Shown here piece by piece: positions 1 through 8,689 of a DNA stretch of 64,000 bases. Made by a program: the position numbers and the translations under genes. Where the stretch lies: positions 21,014 to 85,013 of the forward strand of contig JACPTQ010000055.1 in assembly GCA_016192705.1 (NCBI GenBank). The letters run 5' to 3'. The stretch comes from Deltaproteobacteria bacterium. GTDB lineage: Bacteria; Myxococcota; JACPTQ01. A model generated the notes under the pieces. That model was not told the origin of the DNA and did not search any database. It saw only the letters and a program-made list of their open reading frames with translations. Position 1 is the first letter of the stretch, and every line of letters begins with the position of its first letter.

Positions 1-535
1 TCTCGTAGATCTCACCGAGCTCAACCCGCTGATACTGTGCCCGCGTCAAAAAATTTGTGTTCTCCGCCTGAAGCCACTGAATCGCCTCTTGCAACGACGT
101 GAGCTTTTCATTGTTCGAGCGCAAGTTCGCCACAACTCGCTTCGACGCGCGGTCATGCTCAATCTTCTTCTCGATGCGCTCCAGCATCTTTTTCACGACG
201 TCAAGATCCTCGAACGGTTTCACGAGGATATCGAACGCCCCGTTTCGAACGGCGGCAACGGCGTCATTCAAACTCGCGTACGCCGACATCATGACCATCT
301 CGATTTCAGGCCACCGCTGCTTAACGATTCGCAACAGCTCGGTCCCAAGCATCCCGCCCATCCGCAAGTCGGAAAGGATGATGTCGAAGCGCTCCTTCTC
401 AAGAATGGCCAGCGCGGCTTCGCCGTTTTCCGCCGATTTTGTGGCGACGCCTTCGATCTCGAAATAACCCTCGAGGAAGGTCCGGTAAGTTTCCTCGTCG
501 TCAACAATGAGAACTTTGAGATCTTTTGTTGCCAT
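1..535 (-). CDS. Response regulator, receiver domain plus coiled coil (partial at window edge)
   Basis: Reading back from ATG at 535 gives a CheY-like receiver: acidic pair D12/D13 after the LKVLIV strand, phosphoacceptor D56 in ILSDLRMGG, a switch Ser in MMSAYAS and the invariant Lys in ILVKPFED. After about residue 120 the chain turns into a charged coiled coil (KKIEHDRASKR and on) that runs off base 1, so the C-terminal output region, if any, is not visible. The start lies 30 nt beyond the stop of the histidine kinase on the same strand, so the two form a kinase-regulator operon and this is very likely its partner. The coiled coil suggests dimerisation or an effector outside the window. 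Confidence 0.9.
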   Translation of the reverse strand, partial: MATKDLKVLIVDDEETYRTFLEGYFEIEGVATKSAENGEAALAILEKERFDIILSDLRMGGMLGTELLRIVKQRWPEIEMVMMSAYASLNDAVAAVRNGAFDILVKPFEDLDVVKKMLERIEKKIEHDRASKRVVANLRSNNEKLTSLQEAIQWLQAENTNFLTRAQYQRVELGEIYE

Positions 536-565
536 GTTCGTTCTGTCGCGCCCGCAGCTTAGATT

Positions 566-2476
566 CTACGACGTTGGCGGCAAACTTGTCGCGGCCAAAC
601 CACTTTTTTCTTCGACCCCCGGTGTCACCAAGTTATCGCCGGTCGCGGCCCCGTCCCATAACGGAAACTTTAGCCGAAAAGTCGTCCCGACGTTGACGGT
701 GCTGTCAACATCGATCGTTCCGTTATGCGCCTTCACGATGCCGAGCGTCACCGACAACCCAAGCCCCGTCCCCTTTCCCGGCTCCTTGCTTGTAAAAAAC
801 GGATCGAAGATTCGCGATACATTCTCAGGCGGAATCCCGCAACCCGTATCGGCAACTCTAATCTCCGCCGTTCCGCCGTCCGCAGCGCGCGTAGAAACGG
901 TTATCTTGCCACCGCCCGACTTCTCCATCGCCTGCGCCGCGTTGACAAGCAGATTGATGAGAACCTGTTCAAGTTGGTTAAACGCGCCGCGAATATCCGG
1001 AAGCGCCACATCAAGCTCGCGAAACACCTTGACGCCCATCGTCGCGAGCTGATGCGCAACGAGCGTCATCGCATCTTCCGCAACCTTGTTGAGTGAAATC
1101 TTCTCGAACTTAACCTCCTCCTTACGCGCAAACTTGAGCAAGCTGTCGATGATCTCCTTGGTGCGCTTCCCTTCTTTTTCGATCAACTTGAGATAGCGCG
1201 TCACTTGATGGTCTTCGGCAAGAACCCGCTGCCCGAGCTGCGCGAAACCGATGATTCCCGCGAGCGGATTCTTCAGCTCGTGCGTGATTCCCGCGGACAT
1301 GCGCCCAAGCGCCGAAAGCTTCTCGGACTGGATCAGCTCCATGCGCGCCTGTTCGAGCTTCGTGTCGCGCTGCACAAGCCCCTCCTGCATCTGTTTGAAC
1401 GCGGTCGATAGAACGCCAACCTCATTCTTTGCGCGAACATCAATATCGACGTGGAAATCGCCCTTCGCGATGGCGTGGCTCGCGAGTGTCAGGCGCTCGA
1501 TGGGATTCACAATGGAACGCGCGAAGAAGAGCGCCACGATCGCGGCAACAATAAACACAGCGGCGACGATCAGCACGGCTTTCTGCGTAAGCCCCTCGAG
1601 CGCGTCGGTCGCCAACTTCTTTGAGAATTCGACAATCACCGCGGCATCCGTTCCGGAAAGCGGGGCGAGCGCCCCAATGACATCACGATCTCCGACGCGA
1701 TAGCTCTTCGTGATCGCGGCACCTGTACCGTCGCCAGCTGCGTCGCCACCCCGAGGGCTCGTTCGAAATACCTCCGCGAGCGGATTCGAGACAACCGACC
1801 CCACCTGAACCGACGCCGTCTTGAGCAGGGCCGAACCGGTCCGGTCGATGATGGTTCGCTCGGAGCCGATGCGCCCCTCGTGCCGCGCCACGTCTATGTT
1901 CGCAAGCAAAAAAATCGTCGCCGCGCGAGTCGCGCTCTCGGCTCGGTCGGTTTTCCCGGCTGCGCCACGCGGGACGATCGTCATGCGAACAGGGATGTTG
2001 GCGCGAAACCAAAGGAGGGGACGATCGCCGACGCCTGGAAAGGCGCCCAAATCAAGAAACCCCGGCTTAATCGGGCGGCTTGCCGTCCGTTCAACGAATC
2101 CAGCGAACGAATTTGATGGGACCCCCAGACGCTTTTCGAAATCGGCACGTATCCGCACCATCGGCGTCTCGGACTCCAGTCGAAGTGACACGGCGAAAAA
2201 GTTCTTTTGGGCGTCGAAGCGGCCCGCCACAAACTCTTCAAAACGCTCCTTTGAATCGATCACCCTGCGTTCGACGATGAGGCGCTGCAGCTCGACGATC
2301 TTCGACAACTCTGCTTTGAGCTGCATGGCAAAATTGGAGGCGTCGTCTTGCGCGAACGAATCGATGTCGCGGACCTTGTCCGACATGAATTCGCGAAGAC
2401 CGAACCAAAACACAATGGCAAGCGGCGCAAAAATTAGGAGGATCATGATGAGAAGAAGGCGGAGACGAATCGACAT
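566..2476 (-). CDS. Membrane sensor histidine kinase (HAMP-HisKA-HATPase)
   Basis: 636 residues. A first membrane helix (about 7-27) and a second (about 298-320) bracket a roughly 270-residue extracytoplasmic sensor region. A HAMP linker follows (about 320-375), then the H box SAGITHELKNPLAG with phosphoacceptor H399, the N box with N512, the G1 box DTGCGIPP (about 543-550) and the G2 box GKGTGLGLS. This is an NtrB/AtoS-like orthodox kinase that autophosphorylates on H399 and passes phosphate to the receiver encoded directly downstream. The sensor domain is not recognised, so the stimulus is unknown. The last 30 residues after the ATPase core look like a disordered tail. Confidence 0.93.
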   Translation of the reverse strand: MSIRLRLLLIMILLIFAPLAIVFWFGLREFMSDKVRDIDSFAQDDASNFAMQLKAELSKIVELQRLIVERRVIDSKERFEEFVAGRFDAQKNFFAVSLRLESETPMVRIRADFEKRLGVPSNSFAGFVERTASRPIKPGFLDLGAFPGVGDRPLLWFRANIPVRMTIVPRGAAGKTDRAESATRAATIFLLANIDVARHEGRIGSERTIIDRTGSALLKTASVQVGSVVSNPLAEVFRTSPRGGDAAGDGTGAAITKSYRVGDRDVIGALAPLSGTDAAVIVEFSKKLATDALEGLTQKAVLIVAAVFIVAAIVALFFARSIVNPIERLTLASHAIAKGDFHVDIDVRAKNEVGVLSTAFKQMQEGLVQRDTKLEQARMELIQSEKLSALGRMSAGITHELKNPLAGIIGFAQLGQRVLAEDHQVTRYLKLIEKEGKRTKEIIDSLLKFARKEEVKFEKISLNKVAEDAMTLVAHQLATMGVKVFRELDVALPDIRGAFNQLEQVLINLLVNAAQAMEKSGGGKITVSTRAADGGTAEIRVADTGCGIPPENVSRIFDPFFTSKEPGKGTGLGLSVTLGIVKAHNGTIDVDSTVNVGTTFRLKFPLWDGAATGDNLVTPGVEEKSGLAATSLPPTS

Positions 2477-2547
2477 GGACGGATCTGAGCGTACGGGCGA
2501 CGGTGGACTTGTGTCAAACGTTTGACGCGCGCCAACCGCGCCGATGG

Positions 2548-3096
2548 CTACAGACTTCCGGCTTTTCCCGAGCTCGGCGCGACGGCGCCACCCTTTCGGC
2601 CGGCCCGGATGTCGCGCTCCCCGAGCCCGGCGCGCTCCATGACGCGGCGATGAACGAAAATCGGCGCAGCGGCGCCAAGCGCCAGCGCGATTGAGTCGCT
2701 CGGTCGAGCGTCGAGGTTGAGCGTTTCCTTACCGTGCTTCAAAAAGACACGCCCGAGAAACGTATCCTTTTTGAGGTCTTCGATCTGAACGCGAACAACG
2801 GACGCCTGTAAAACACCGAGCATCCGTTCGAGGAGGTCGTGTGTGAGCGGCCGTGGCGCGGCGCGCTTCGCGAGGCGAAGCGAGATGGCAAGCGCTTCGC
2901 TCGGACCGACCCAAACCGGCAGGACCTTGGTCCCATTTTTTTCGCGTAAAAGAACGACGTGATGGCCTGGCGGCGACTCCGTTGTCACGACATCAACGAC
3001 GGTCGATTCTACGAATTCGCTGTTCTTACTTTTCTGCGCGGAATCAGGCGCCCCGGAAACGACCATTACAATGAAGAGGAGTATGGACCCCATCAA
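2548..3096 (-). CDS. BFN (bifunctional nuclease, DUF151) domain protein
   Basis: 182 residues with a short hydrophobic N-terminus (MMGSILLFIVMVVSGA) that looks like a signal peptide, then a BFN/DUF151 domain from about residue 35. Family hallmarks visible are VLPVWVGPSEALAI, the THDLLERML helix and LDARPSDSIALAL. Plant and Thermotoga members gave the family its name, but the nuclease role is not settled for bacterial proteins. An exported copy is somewhat unusual. The start is ATG at 3096 or the adjacent ATG. It is followed by the kinase gene after 71 nt on the same strand. Confidence 0.85.
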   Translation of the reverse strand: MMGSILLFIVMVVSGAPDSAQKSKNSEFVESTVVDVVTTESPPGHHVVLLREKNGTKVLPVWVGPSEALAISLRLAKRAAPRPLTHDLLERMLGVLQASVVRVQIEDLKKDTFLGRVFLKHGKETLNLDARPSDSIALALGAAAPIFVHRRVMERAGLGERDIRAGRKGGAVAPSSGKAGSL

Positions 3097-3194
3097 GAGA
3101 GAGTATAGCAGAGGAGACGCCCTTAATGCTTGCCGACGCGTTGACAGGACCCTGGGAGCTTGTTAAACGTCCTCGCCCCCGGGTTTGGAGCAGT

Positions 3195-3267
3195 GGGCCG
3201 TTAGCTCAGTCGGTAGAGCACCAGCCTTTTAAGCTGAGGGTCCCCGGTTCAATTCCGGGACGGCTCA
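3195..3267 (+). tRNA. tRNA-Lys (anticodon TTT)
   Basis: 73-nt cloverleaf: acceptor arm GGGCCGT pairs with ACGGCTC, D arm GCTC/GAGC, anticodon loop CTTTTAA with TTT at 3228-3230, T arm with GGTTCAATTCC, discriminator A. The 3' CCA is not encoded. It is followed after 11 nt by tRNA-Glu. Confidence 0.96.
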
Positions 3268-3278
3268 TTGAATTGTCT

Positions 3279-3352
3279 GTCCCCATCGTCTAGTCGGCCC
3301 AGGACACTAGCCTTTCACGTTAGTAACACGGGTTCAAATCCCGTTGGGGACG
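3279..3352 (+). tRNA. tRNA-Glu (anticodon TTC)
   Basis: 74-nt cloverleaf: acceptor GTCCCCA/TGGGGAC, anticodon stem CTAGC/GTTAG with loop CTTTCAC (TTC at 3314-3316), T arm GGGTTCAAATCCC, discriminator G. CCA is not encoded. The 3' third of this gene recurs in degenerate form about 100 nt downstream. Confidence 0.95.
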
Positions 3353-3375
3353 CTTTGCTCGAATGCTGCCGTATG

Positions 3376-3465
3376 CGGGATTTGATCTCGTAAGGGTACG
3401 CTCGCTCTCGATCGCGTTAGTTCAACGCGACTGCAAATCCCGTAGCGAACGCTTTGCTTGTATGC
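3376..3465 (+). repeat. Degenerate copy of the tRNA-Glu 3' end with inverted repeats
   Basis: Bases 3434-3465 repeat 3335-3366, which covers the tRNA-Glu T arm, the acceptor end and the flank. About 27 of 32 positions match; both contain CAAATCCCGT and CGCTTTGCT. The same stretch forms an inverted repeat, CGGGATTTG (3376-3384) with CAAATCCCG (3434-3442), enclosing a hairpin CGCGTT/AACGCG (3413-3429). No intact cloverleaf can be drawn. It may be a tRNA remnant, an old attachment-site scar or a processing/termination structure for the tRNA transcript. Confidence 0.55.
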
Positions 3466-3469
3466 AGTT

Positions 3470-4228
3470 TTAGCGTTTGAGCGCTCTGGAACCCGCGCGC
3501 GCGGCGGCCGCCAACAGATTCAGCGCCTGCACAGCGAAATCCCAACTCATGAGCGCGTCGCTGCCGAGTTTGCCGGCGAGCTCGTTCCAGTGGTGAATGA
3601 GCTCAAGCGTGATTTCATCGCCAATCAACTGGAGGTTCAGGTATGGCCAATGCTCGAGCTGCGCTGCGAACTCCGTGTCGGACGCCAGCGCCGCCGCGAA
3701 CGCAGCATCGGTGCTGTAAATGTCTATTCGTCGGTCGACGCCTGGCACACCGCTCTGTACCTTCTCACCGAGCGGCTTTCGGCGTTGCCACTCGACGTTC
3801 CCAAACACGCCCCACCAGTCGCGCTCGTAAAACGCAACAGGCGGGAGCGATGCGCCGTTCGTCTTCATCTCGAAAACAAACCGATGAAAGAACATCTGCC
3901 GGCCGAGCGACTCTGCCGTCTGGCCAATCCCCTTGCCGCGCATCAGGCTAAACGCGGCCCCGGCGAAATTGAAATCGAAATGCGCTTCGATGACCGCAGG
4001 ATAGCCCTGGAAACGCCCCTCCCACCGGTTCACGCTGACAGCCGCGAATCCAGTCTTCGCCCCGGGACCCTTTTGAAACACGGCCGCGTCGCTTTGTCCC
4101 TTTCTCGCCCTACGAAGAACCAGCGGGATGACGATAATTGCAATGAGCGCCACGACGCCGATCGCGATGTAGGGGCCGTATTTCATCGCAGCATCAAGCA
4201 CGGACGACGTTGTCTCCAGGGTCGGCAT
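3470..4228 (-). CDS. Membrane-anchored protein of unknown function
   Basis: 252 residues. One membrane helix near residues 18-40 (YGPYIAIGVVALIAIIVIPL) is followed by a short basic stretch and a soluble domain of about 200 residues rich in Trp and Phe, with no motif I recognise. The orientation is probably N-out or signal-anchor. The start codon at 4228 lies 4 nt past the stop of the methyltransferase gene on the same strand, so they are likely co-transcribed. No function is assigned. Confidence 0.75.
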   Translation of the reverse strand: MPTLETTSSVLDAAMKYGPYIAIGVVALIAIIVIPLVLRRARKGQSDAAVFQKGPGAKTGFAAVSVNRWEGRFQGYPAVIEAHFDFNFAGAAFSLMRGKGIGQTAESLGRQMFFHRFVFEMKTNGASLPPVAFYERDWWGVFGNVEWQRRKPLGEKVQSGVPGVDRRIDIYSTDAAFAAALASDTEFAAQLEHWPYLNLQLIGDEITLELIHHWNELAGKLGSDALMSWDFAVQALNLLAAAARAGSRALKR

Positions 4229-4232
4229 CCCA

Positions 4233-5036
4233 TCACACCTTGGTCGCGCGCGACATCAAGTACTCCTGCCGAACAACGTTGTCCTCCAAGTACTTCGCGA
4301 CGAGCTCATGATACTCGGTGCGAAACGCAGCCATTCGGTCGCGATCGGACGCGAGAAGTTCAACGACTTTTCGCCCGCCTGCGGTCGTACGCTCGGTCGA
4401 CTCGCGATGATGGCCCGGGCTAAGCGCCGGAAAGAGCATCACGCCGCGCTCAAACGACAAGTCCTTCACCGCGCCTCCACACCACGCGCGAACGTTTTCT
4501 TCTTTTCCCCAAAGCGGCGGCGGCGTCACACCGGGCGGTGGCGCCGGCAAGTACCGTCCAAAGAGTGCGAACATTTGACCCATAAAATGATCCGGCGGCC
4601 ATGTCGAAAACGCGATCGTTCCGCCCGGCTTGAGCACGCGCAGCATCTCGCCGAGCGCAACCTCCGGTCGCGGCGCAAACATATGCCCGAACTGGCTGAC
4701 AACGACGTCAAACGCCGCATCACCGAACGGCAGCTTCTCGGCATCGCCTTCTCGCCACGCGATTTCGACCCCCGCGATTCGGCTGTTCTCGTGCGCCCGC
4801 TCGAGGAGCTCGGGCGTCAAATCGAGACCCGCAACGCGAGCGCCCTTCCGCGCAGCCGTAACGGCGACGACACCTGTTCCGCATCCCACGTCAAGCACGG
4901 TCTGCCCCGCCCGAACGCCAGCAAACCGAACAAGATTCGCCGCGGTCGGTGTTGTCAGATTCTCGAGCGGCGCGAAAAACGCCCAGCCCACGCGCTGAGT
5001 CGCTTTGAACGTTTCAAGCACGTCTTGTTGAACCAT
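4233..5036 (-). CDS. Class I SAM-dependent methyltransferase (UbiE/Methyltransf_11 type)
   Basis: 267 residues from ATG at 5036, chosen because GGAGG sits 5 nt upstream; the frame is open to 5087 but nothing upstream is needed. Motif I is VLDVGCGTG (residues 47-55), the acidic end of strand 2 is in VAGLDLTPELL, motif II is near FDVVVSQFGHMF, and motif III is LRVLKPGGTIAFSTW. This matches small-molecule methyltransferases of the UbiE/COQ5-like group. The substrate cannot be deduced. It precedes the membrane-anchored unknown protein by 4 nt. Confidence 0.88.
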   Translation of the reverse strand: MVQQDVLETFKATQRVGWAFFAPLENLTTPTAANLVRFAGVRAGQTVLDVGCGTGVVAVTAARKGARVAGLDLTPELLERAHENSRIAGVEIAWREGDAEKLPFGDAAFDVVVSQFGHMFAPRPEVALGEMLRVLKPGGTIAFSTWPPDHFMGQMFALFGRYLPAPPPGVTPPPLWGKEENVRAWCGGAVKDLSFERGVMLFPALSPGHHRESTERTTAGGRKVVELLASDRDRMAAFRTEYHELVAKYLEDNVVRQEYLMSRATKV

Positions 5037-5203
5037 TTTGTCCTCCGCGGCCAACATAACTGACCCCATCGGTCTACAACAACCCACATTCTTCTGATAA
5101 GACGATTCAGAATCATCTGAAATTCTAGCCTTCTAAACGGCCAGAGCCCGTTTCTCTTATGAAAACCTTCGGCACGCCCCGTGAATCTTTGGTACTCTTT
5201 AAT

Positions 5204-5221
5204 CAGGCGCCTTAGCGCCTG
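5204..5221 (+). promoter_or_regulatory. Perfect 7-bp hairpin in the leader of the helical secreted protein
   Basis: CAGGCGC (5204-5210), loop CTTA, GCGCCTG (5215-5221). It lies 10 nt before the GGAGG ribosome-binding site of the gene starting at 5243. There is no T run, so it is not a typical terminator. It could be an operator or an mRNA stability element. Confidence 0.4.
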
Positions 5222-5242
5222 CTGTCTGGTCGGAGGTGTTTC

Positions 5243-7036
5243 GTGAGAGTTTATTCATCCTTCGGAAGAATCGGCGTCGCCCTCGCGATCGGCCTCAGTG
5301 CGACAGTTGTCGATGTTGGAACCGAACAGTCCAAAGGTGGTTCATCCACGTTGTCGGTTGGAGTCCTGCGCGACGCAAACGCGAGTCGCCTAAGCCGGGG
5401 CATTCGACGCGCGCGGCGCCAAGCCGAACGCGCTGGTCGTAGAATCCGGCGCGCGGGCGAGGAGGCGGCGCGAGACACCGCTCACGCTGCGCGTGCCGCG
5501 GGCGAGGCGATCAAGGAAGGAGCGGAAAAGCTCGGACAAAACGTGACGCACGCGGCCGCAAAGGTCGCAAAGAAGCTTAAGGAGTTCAGCGAAGCCGTGG
5601 GTTCCGCCGTGACGCGCGTCGCGGACTTCGTGAAGGAAGGATTTGATAAACTCCTGAGTCTCCTCGGCGATGTTTGGGACAAGGTCGTCGACTGGATCAA
5701 GGAGAAGGCGACCGCGTATATCCGCAACGCAGTCCAAGACGCCAAAGCGGCGATCCAGCGGATATTTGGCGGCGCCAAAGAGAAAGTGATTTCGAGAGCG
5801 CGCGAACTGCTGCGAAAGGGATTGCGGTCGGTCGCCGAACACGCCGTAAAGCCATCGTGGAAAACGATGCAGACCCTCCGAAAGCTCGTGAAGAACAACG
5901 GCTCGATCGACGAGACCGCGGTGCGAAAGACTCTCACCGCGCAGGCGCTCGATGTGTTGGGCGATCACGCAATGCCAATGGTCCGCGCCACGGTCGCCGA
6001 CGCGTTCGCGCTCTTCAAAGCCCCGCTGGATGCCGCCGTGAACGGCGTCGCGTCGTCGCTCGGCTCCATCCCACTCGCCGGTGGGCCGGTCTTCTCAGCG
6101 GTGGTCTTCACGTACGATCTCGCGGTCAACGAGCTTCTCGGTTTTATCGCGAAGGGCCTTGCGGGCGCCGCGCTTAAGCCGCTTCTCAACGAGATTGCCG
6201 GTGAAGCGGTTACCCGCGCACTAAAACCGGTCAGCGACGCCGTTACGAGAATGGTCCAGGGCGCCGCAAAAACCATTCAGGCCAGAGCCGCACTCCCCGT
6301 CGCAATCGACAAGCCTACGATCGCGAAGCCAGGTGCGGATATTGATCGCGCGATCGACGAATTCGAGCAGCGCAACCCACCGGTCATTAGAAAGGTCGCG
6401 CGCCCATCGGATAAGCCGTGGTGGAAGTTGGCCGAGAAAATCTGGGACAAAGTGATCGACTGGATGGAGGATCAGCTCAAGAAGGCGATGAAATTCGTGA
6501 AGGACAAGGCCCTCTCAAAGATCCGCGAGTACTTCGATCAGATCAAGGACAAAGCCATCGCCGCGGCCCAAAAGCTCGTTCAGAAAGCGATCGAGGGAAT
6601 GCTCGGACGCATGGTCGAGGATATTCCATACGAACGGCTCGAAGCGATCGCAGCACAGTTCGCGAAAAAGAACGTCGACGCCGAGCGCGCGAGCGCGATG
6701 GTCAGCGACCTCATCGAGTCGCTTGCGCGACCGTTTGTTCGTGCGCGCATGATCGAGGTACTCGACAAGGTCCTCGCGTCGTTGAAGGGCATCTTCGACG
6801 GCTACATGAAGGCGTTCGGATCGGCGGTGTCGGAGGTCCCGCTTGTGGGCGGCGCCGTGGGCGGCGTTATTCTCATCGCTTACTCAATGCTCAAGGAAAA
6901 AACGATGGCGTTCATTGTCGACAAACTCCTCGACCTCGCGCAAAAGCTCGTGAAGCCCATGATCCGTGCGCTGGTCAAACCGTTCACACCCACGCTCGTC
7001 GATCGCATTCGCCAGATCAACGCGCTCGCGCGCTGA
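5243..7036 (+). CDS. Secreted amphipathic-helical protein with an internal duplication
   Basis: 597 residues from GTG at 5243, with GGAGG 6 nt upstream. A short hydrophobic N-terminus (residues 8-22) suggests export. The rest is almost entirely Lys/Ala-rich amphipathic helix. Two copies of one module are visible: WDKVVDW (145-151) and SIPLAGG (275-281), then WDKVIDW (401-407) and EVPLVGG (531-537). Spacing from Trp to the Pro of PLxGG is exactly 132 residues in both, and the modules are offset by 256 residues. The PLxGG segment is followed each time by a hydrophobic helix. A related segment occurs in the protein at 42972-44273. No known domain is recognised; membrane-active or structural roles are guesses. 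Confidence 0.82.
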   Translation: MRVYSSFGRIGVALAIGLSATVVDVGTEQSKGGSSTLSVGVLRDANASRLSRGIRRARRQAERAGRRIRRAGEEAARDTAHAARAAGEAIKEGAEKLGQNVTHAAAKVAKKLKEFSEAVGSAVTRVADFVKEGFDKLLSLLGDVWDKVVDWIKEKATAYIRNAVQDAKAAIQRIFGGAKEKVISRARELLRKGLRSVAEHAVKPSWKTMQTLRKLVKNNGSIDETAVRKTLTAQALDVLGDHAMPMVRATVADAFALFKAPLDAAVNGVASSLGSIPLAGGPVFSAVVFTYDLAVNELLGFIAKGLAGAALKPLLNEIAGEAVTRALKPVSDAVTRMVQGAAKTIQARAALPVAIDKPTIAKPGADIDRAIDEFEQRNPPVIRKVARPSDKPWWKLAEKIWDKVIDWMEDQLKKAMKFVKDKALSKIREYFDQIKDKAIAAAQKLVQKAIEGMLGRMVEDIPYERLEAIAAQFAKKNVDAERASAMVSDLIESLARPFVRARMIEVLDKVLASLKGIFDGYMKAFGSAVSEVPLVGGAVGGVILIAYSMLKEKTMAFIVDKLLDLAQKLVKPMIRALVKPFTPTLVDRIRQINALAR

Positions 7037-7048
7037 CGAATTTATTTC

Positions 7049-7077
7049 TTGCAATCGTCCAGGTTTTCCGGCAATAT
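7049..7077 (+). promoter_or_regulatory. Possible sigma70-type promoter for the GH1 gene
   Basis: TTGCAA (7049-7054), 17-nt spacer, CAATAT (7072-7077), 25 nt upstream of the chosen TTG start and just beyond the previous gene's stop. The match to consensus is moderate only. Confidence 0.3.
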
Positions 7078-7101
7078 AGGCGTTTCACCTTGGAGTCGTC
7101 G

Positions 7102-8655
7102 TTGAACGAACCGCGAATAAAATATCTCGGCTTCGCAGCCGCGCTTGCTTTGTTTGCATGCGGCGAAGCGAAACAACAGGGCGAAAAAGTGACGCGCGGG
7201 TTTCCATCGACGTTCTTATTCGGCGCAGCGACGGCTGGTTTTCAGGTCGACATGGGTTGCCCGACGTTGTCGCCCGCAGAGTGCGCGGATCCCAATTCCG
7301 ATTGGTACGAATGGACAACGTCGCCGACCATCCGATCGGCGCCCGACATGTTCTTGTCGGGAGAATCGCCGGCGGTCGTTGGGCCAGGGCATTGGGAACT
7401 TTTTGAAAACGACTTTGACCTCTTGAAGAACGATCTCAAAGGCAACGCGTACCGCATGAGCCTTGAGTGGAGCCGGATTTTCCCACGCGCCACGGACGGC
7501 GTCGAAGGGTACGACGCGCTCAAGGCAATCGCGAATGGCGCGGCCATCGCGCGTTATCATCAAATGTTCGCGGCGCTCAAGGCGCGGGATCTCAAGCCAC
7601 TCGTCACCATCCATCACTACACACTGCCGACGTGGATTCACGACGGCGTCGGCTGCCACGTTTCGCTGCGCGACTGCACGCGGCGCGGATGGCTCGATCG
7701 CGAGCGCATCGTGCGCGAAATCGCGAAGTACGCGGGATTCGTCGCGCGTGAATTCGGCGGCGAAGTCGACCTTTGGGCGACGCTCAACGAGCCGTTTGCG
7801 GTAATTCTTGCGGGGTTCATTCAGCCATCGAAGGACCGCACGAACCCACCGGGCCTTTTTCTGCACCTGACCGAAGCGAAAGCGGCCTTCTGGGCGATGG
7901 TCGAGGCGCACGCGCGTATGGTCGACGCGGTTCGCGCAAACGACGTGGTTGACGCCGACGGCGATGGACGCGCGGCGCGAATTGGCGTCGTCTACGCCAT
8001 GTCGCCGGTGCGCCCACTCGCAGCCGACAAACCAGCGGATGTCTCGGCCGCGAAGAATCTGTTCTACCTTTACAACGAAGTCTTTTTGAACGCAGTTGCG
8101 AAGGGCGAGGTAGACGCCGATTGGAATGGCCGACGGGTGAAGCGGGCGGACCTCGACGGGCGGCTCGACTGGCTTGGGATCAACTATTACGGCGGGACGG
8201 CCGTCGAGGGACTGGGCACGTCGCCGGTGCCCGGGATGTCGCCCCTCTTCACGGCAAATCCGTTTTCGATTCGCGTCTTCGAAGAGAACCCGGAGGGGCT
8301 TGTCGAAGTCATCCGCGTGGGCGCAGCGCTTGGCGTTCCCGTCATGATCACCGAAAACGGAATCCCAGATCCCAACGACGATGGGACGGGGCCACGCACG
8401 ATCGCCACGCACTTAGCGGCCGTTGAGCGCGCGATCGCCGAGGGGCTCCCGGTCGAGGGGTATTTCTATTGGTCTTTAATGGATAACTTTGAATGGAACC
8501 ACGGGATGTCGATGAAATTTGGCCTCTACGCAATCAACCCCGCGGATCCCACCAAGCGTCGCGTGGCGCGAAAGGGTGTTGCCACATTTCGCGACATCGC
8601 CGCCCTGCGCGACGTGCCGGACGCGATGCGCGCGCAATACGGCATTGCGCGATAA
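7102..8655 (+). CDS. Glycoside hydrolase family 1 (beta-glucosidase-like) lipoprotein
   Basis: 517 residues. TTG at 7102 is chosen because GGAG lies 6 nt upstream and the product then begins with a lipoprotein signal ending ALALFAC (Cys20). The catalytic domain is a GH1 TIM barrel: FLFGAATAGFQV near the start, acid/base Glu in TLNEPF (E230), nucleophile Glu in ITENG (E418), and the C-terminal YWSLMDNFEW signature. It should cleave beta-linked glucosides or galactosides outside the cytoplasm, anchored to a membrane. GH1 enzymes are usually cytoplasmic and unanchored, so the lipobox is notable. Codons between 6418 and 7102 in this frame are only open frame overlapping the upstream gene. Confidence 0.9.
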   Translation: MNEPRIKYLGFAAALALFACGEAKQQGEKVTRGFPSTFLFGAATAGFQVDMGCPTLSPAECADPNSDWYEWTTSPTIRSAPDMFLSGESPAVVGPGHWELFENDFDLLKNDLKGNAYRMSLEWSRIFPRATDGVEGYDALKAIANGAAIARYHQMFAALKARDLKPLVTIHHYTLPTWIHDGVGCHVSLRDCTRRGWLDRERIVREIAKYAGFVAREFGGEVDLWATLNEPFAVILAGFIQPSKDRTNPPGLFLHLTEAKAAFWAMVEAHARMVDAVRANDVVDADGDGRAARIGVVYAMSPVRPLAADKPADVSAAKNLFYLYNEVFLNAVAKGEVDADWNGRRVKRADLDGRLDWLGINYYGGTAVEGLGTSPVPGMSPLFTANPFSIRVFEENPEGLVEVIRVGAALGVPVMITENGIPDPNDDGTGPRTIATHLAAVERAIAEGLPVEGYFYWSLMDNFEWNHGMSMKFGLYAINPADPTKRRVARKGVATFRDIAALRDVPDAMRAQYGIAR

Positions 8656-8689
8656 CGCGCGCGAACGTGAATTCAACAAGCTGTGCGAT

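Noticed and set aside
3376-3465. Third tRNA gene
   Set aside because: No acceptor, D or anticodon arm can be formed; only the 3' third resembles tRNA-Glu.
6418-7101. Upstream extension of the GH1 frame
   Set aside because: It overlaps the previous gene in another frame; the lipobox and ribosome-binding site support the start at 7102.
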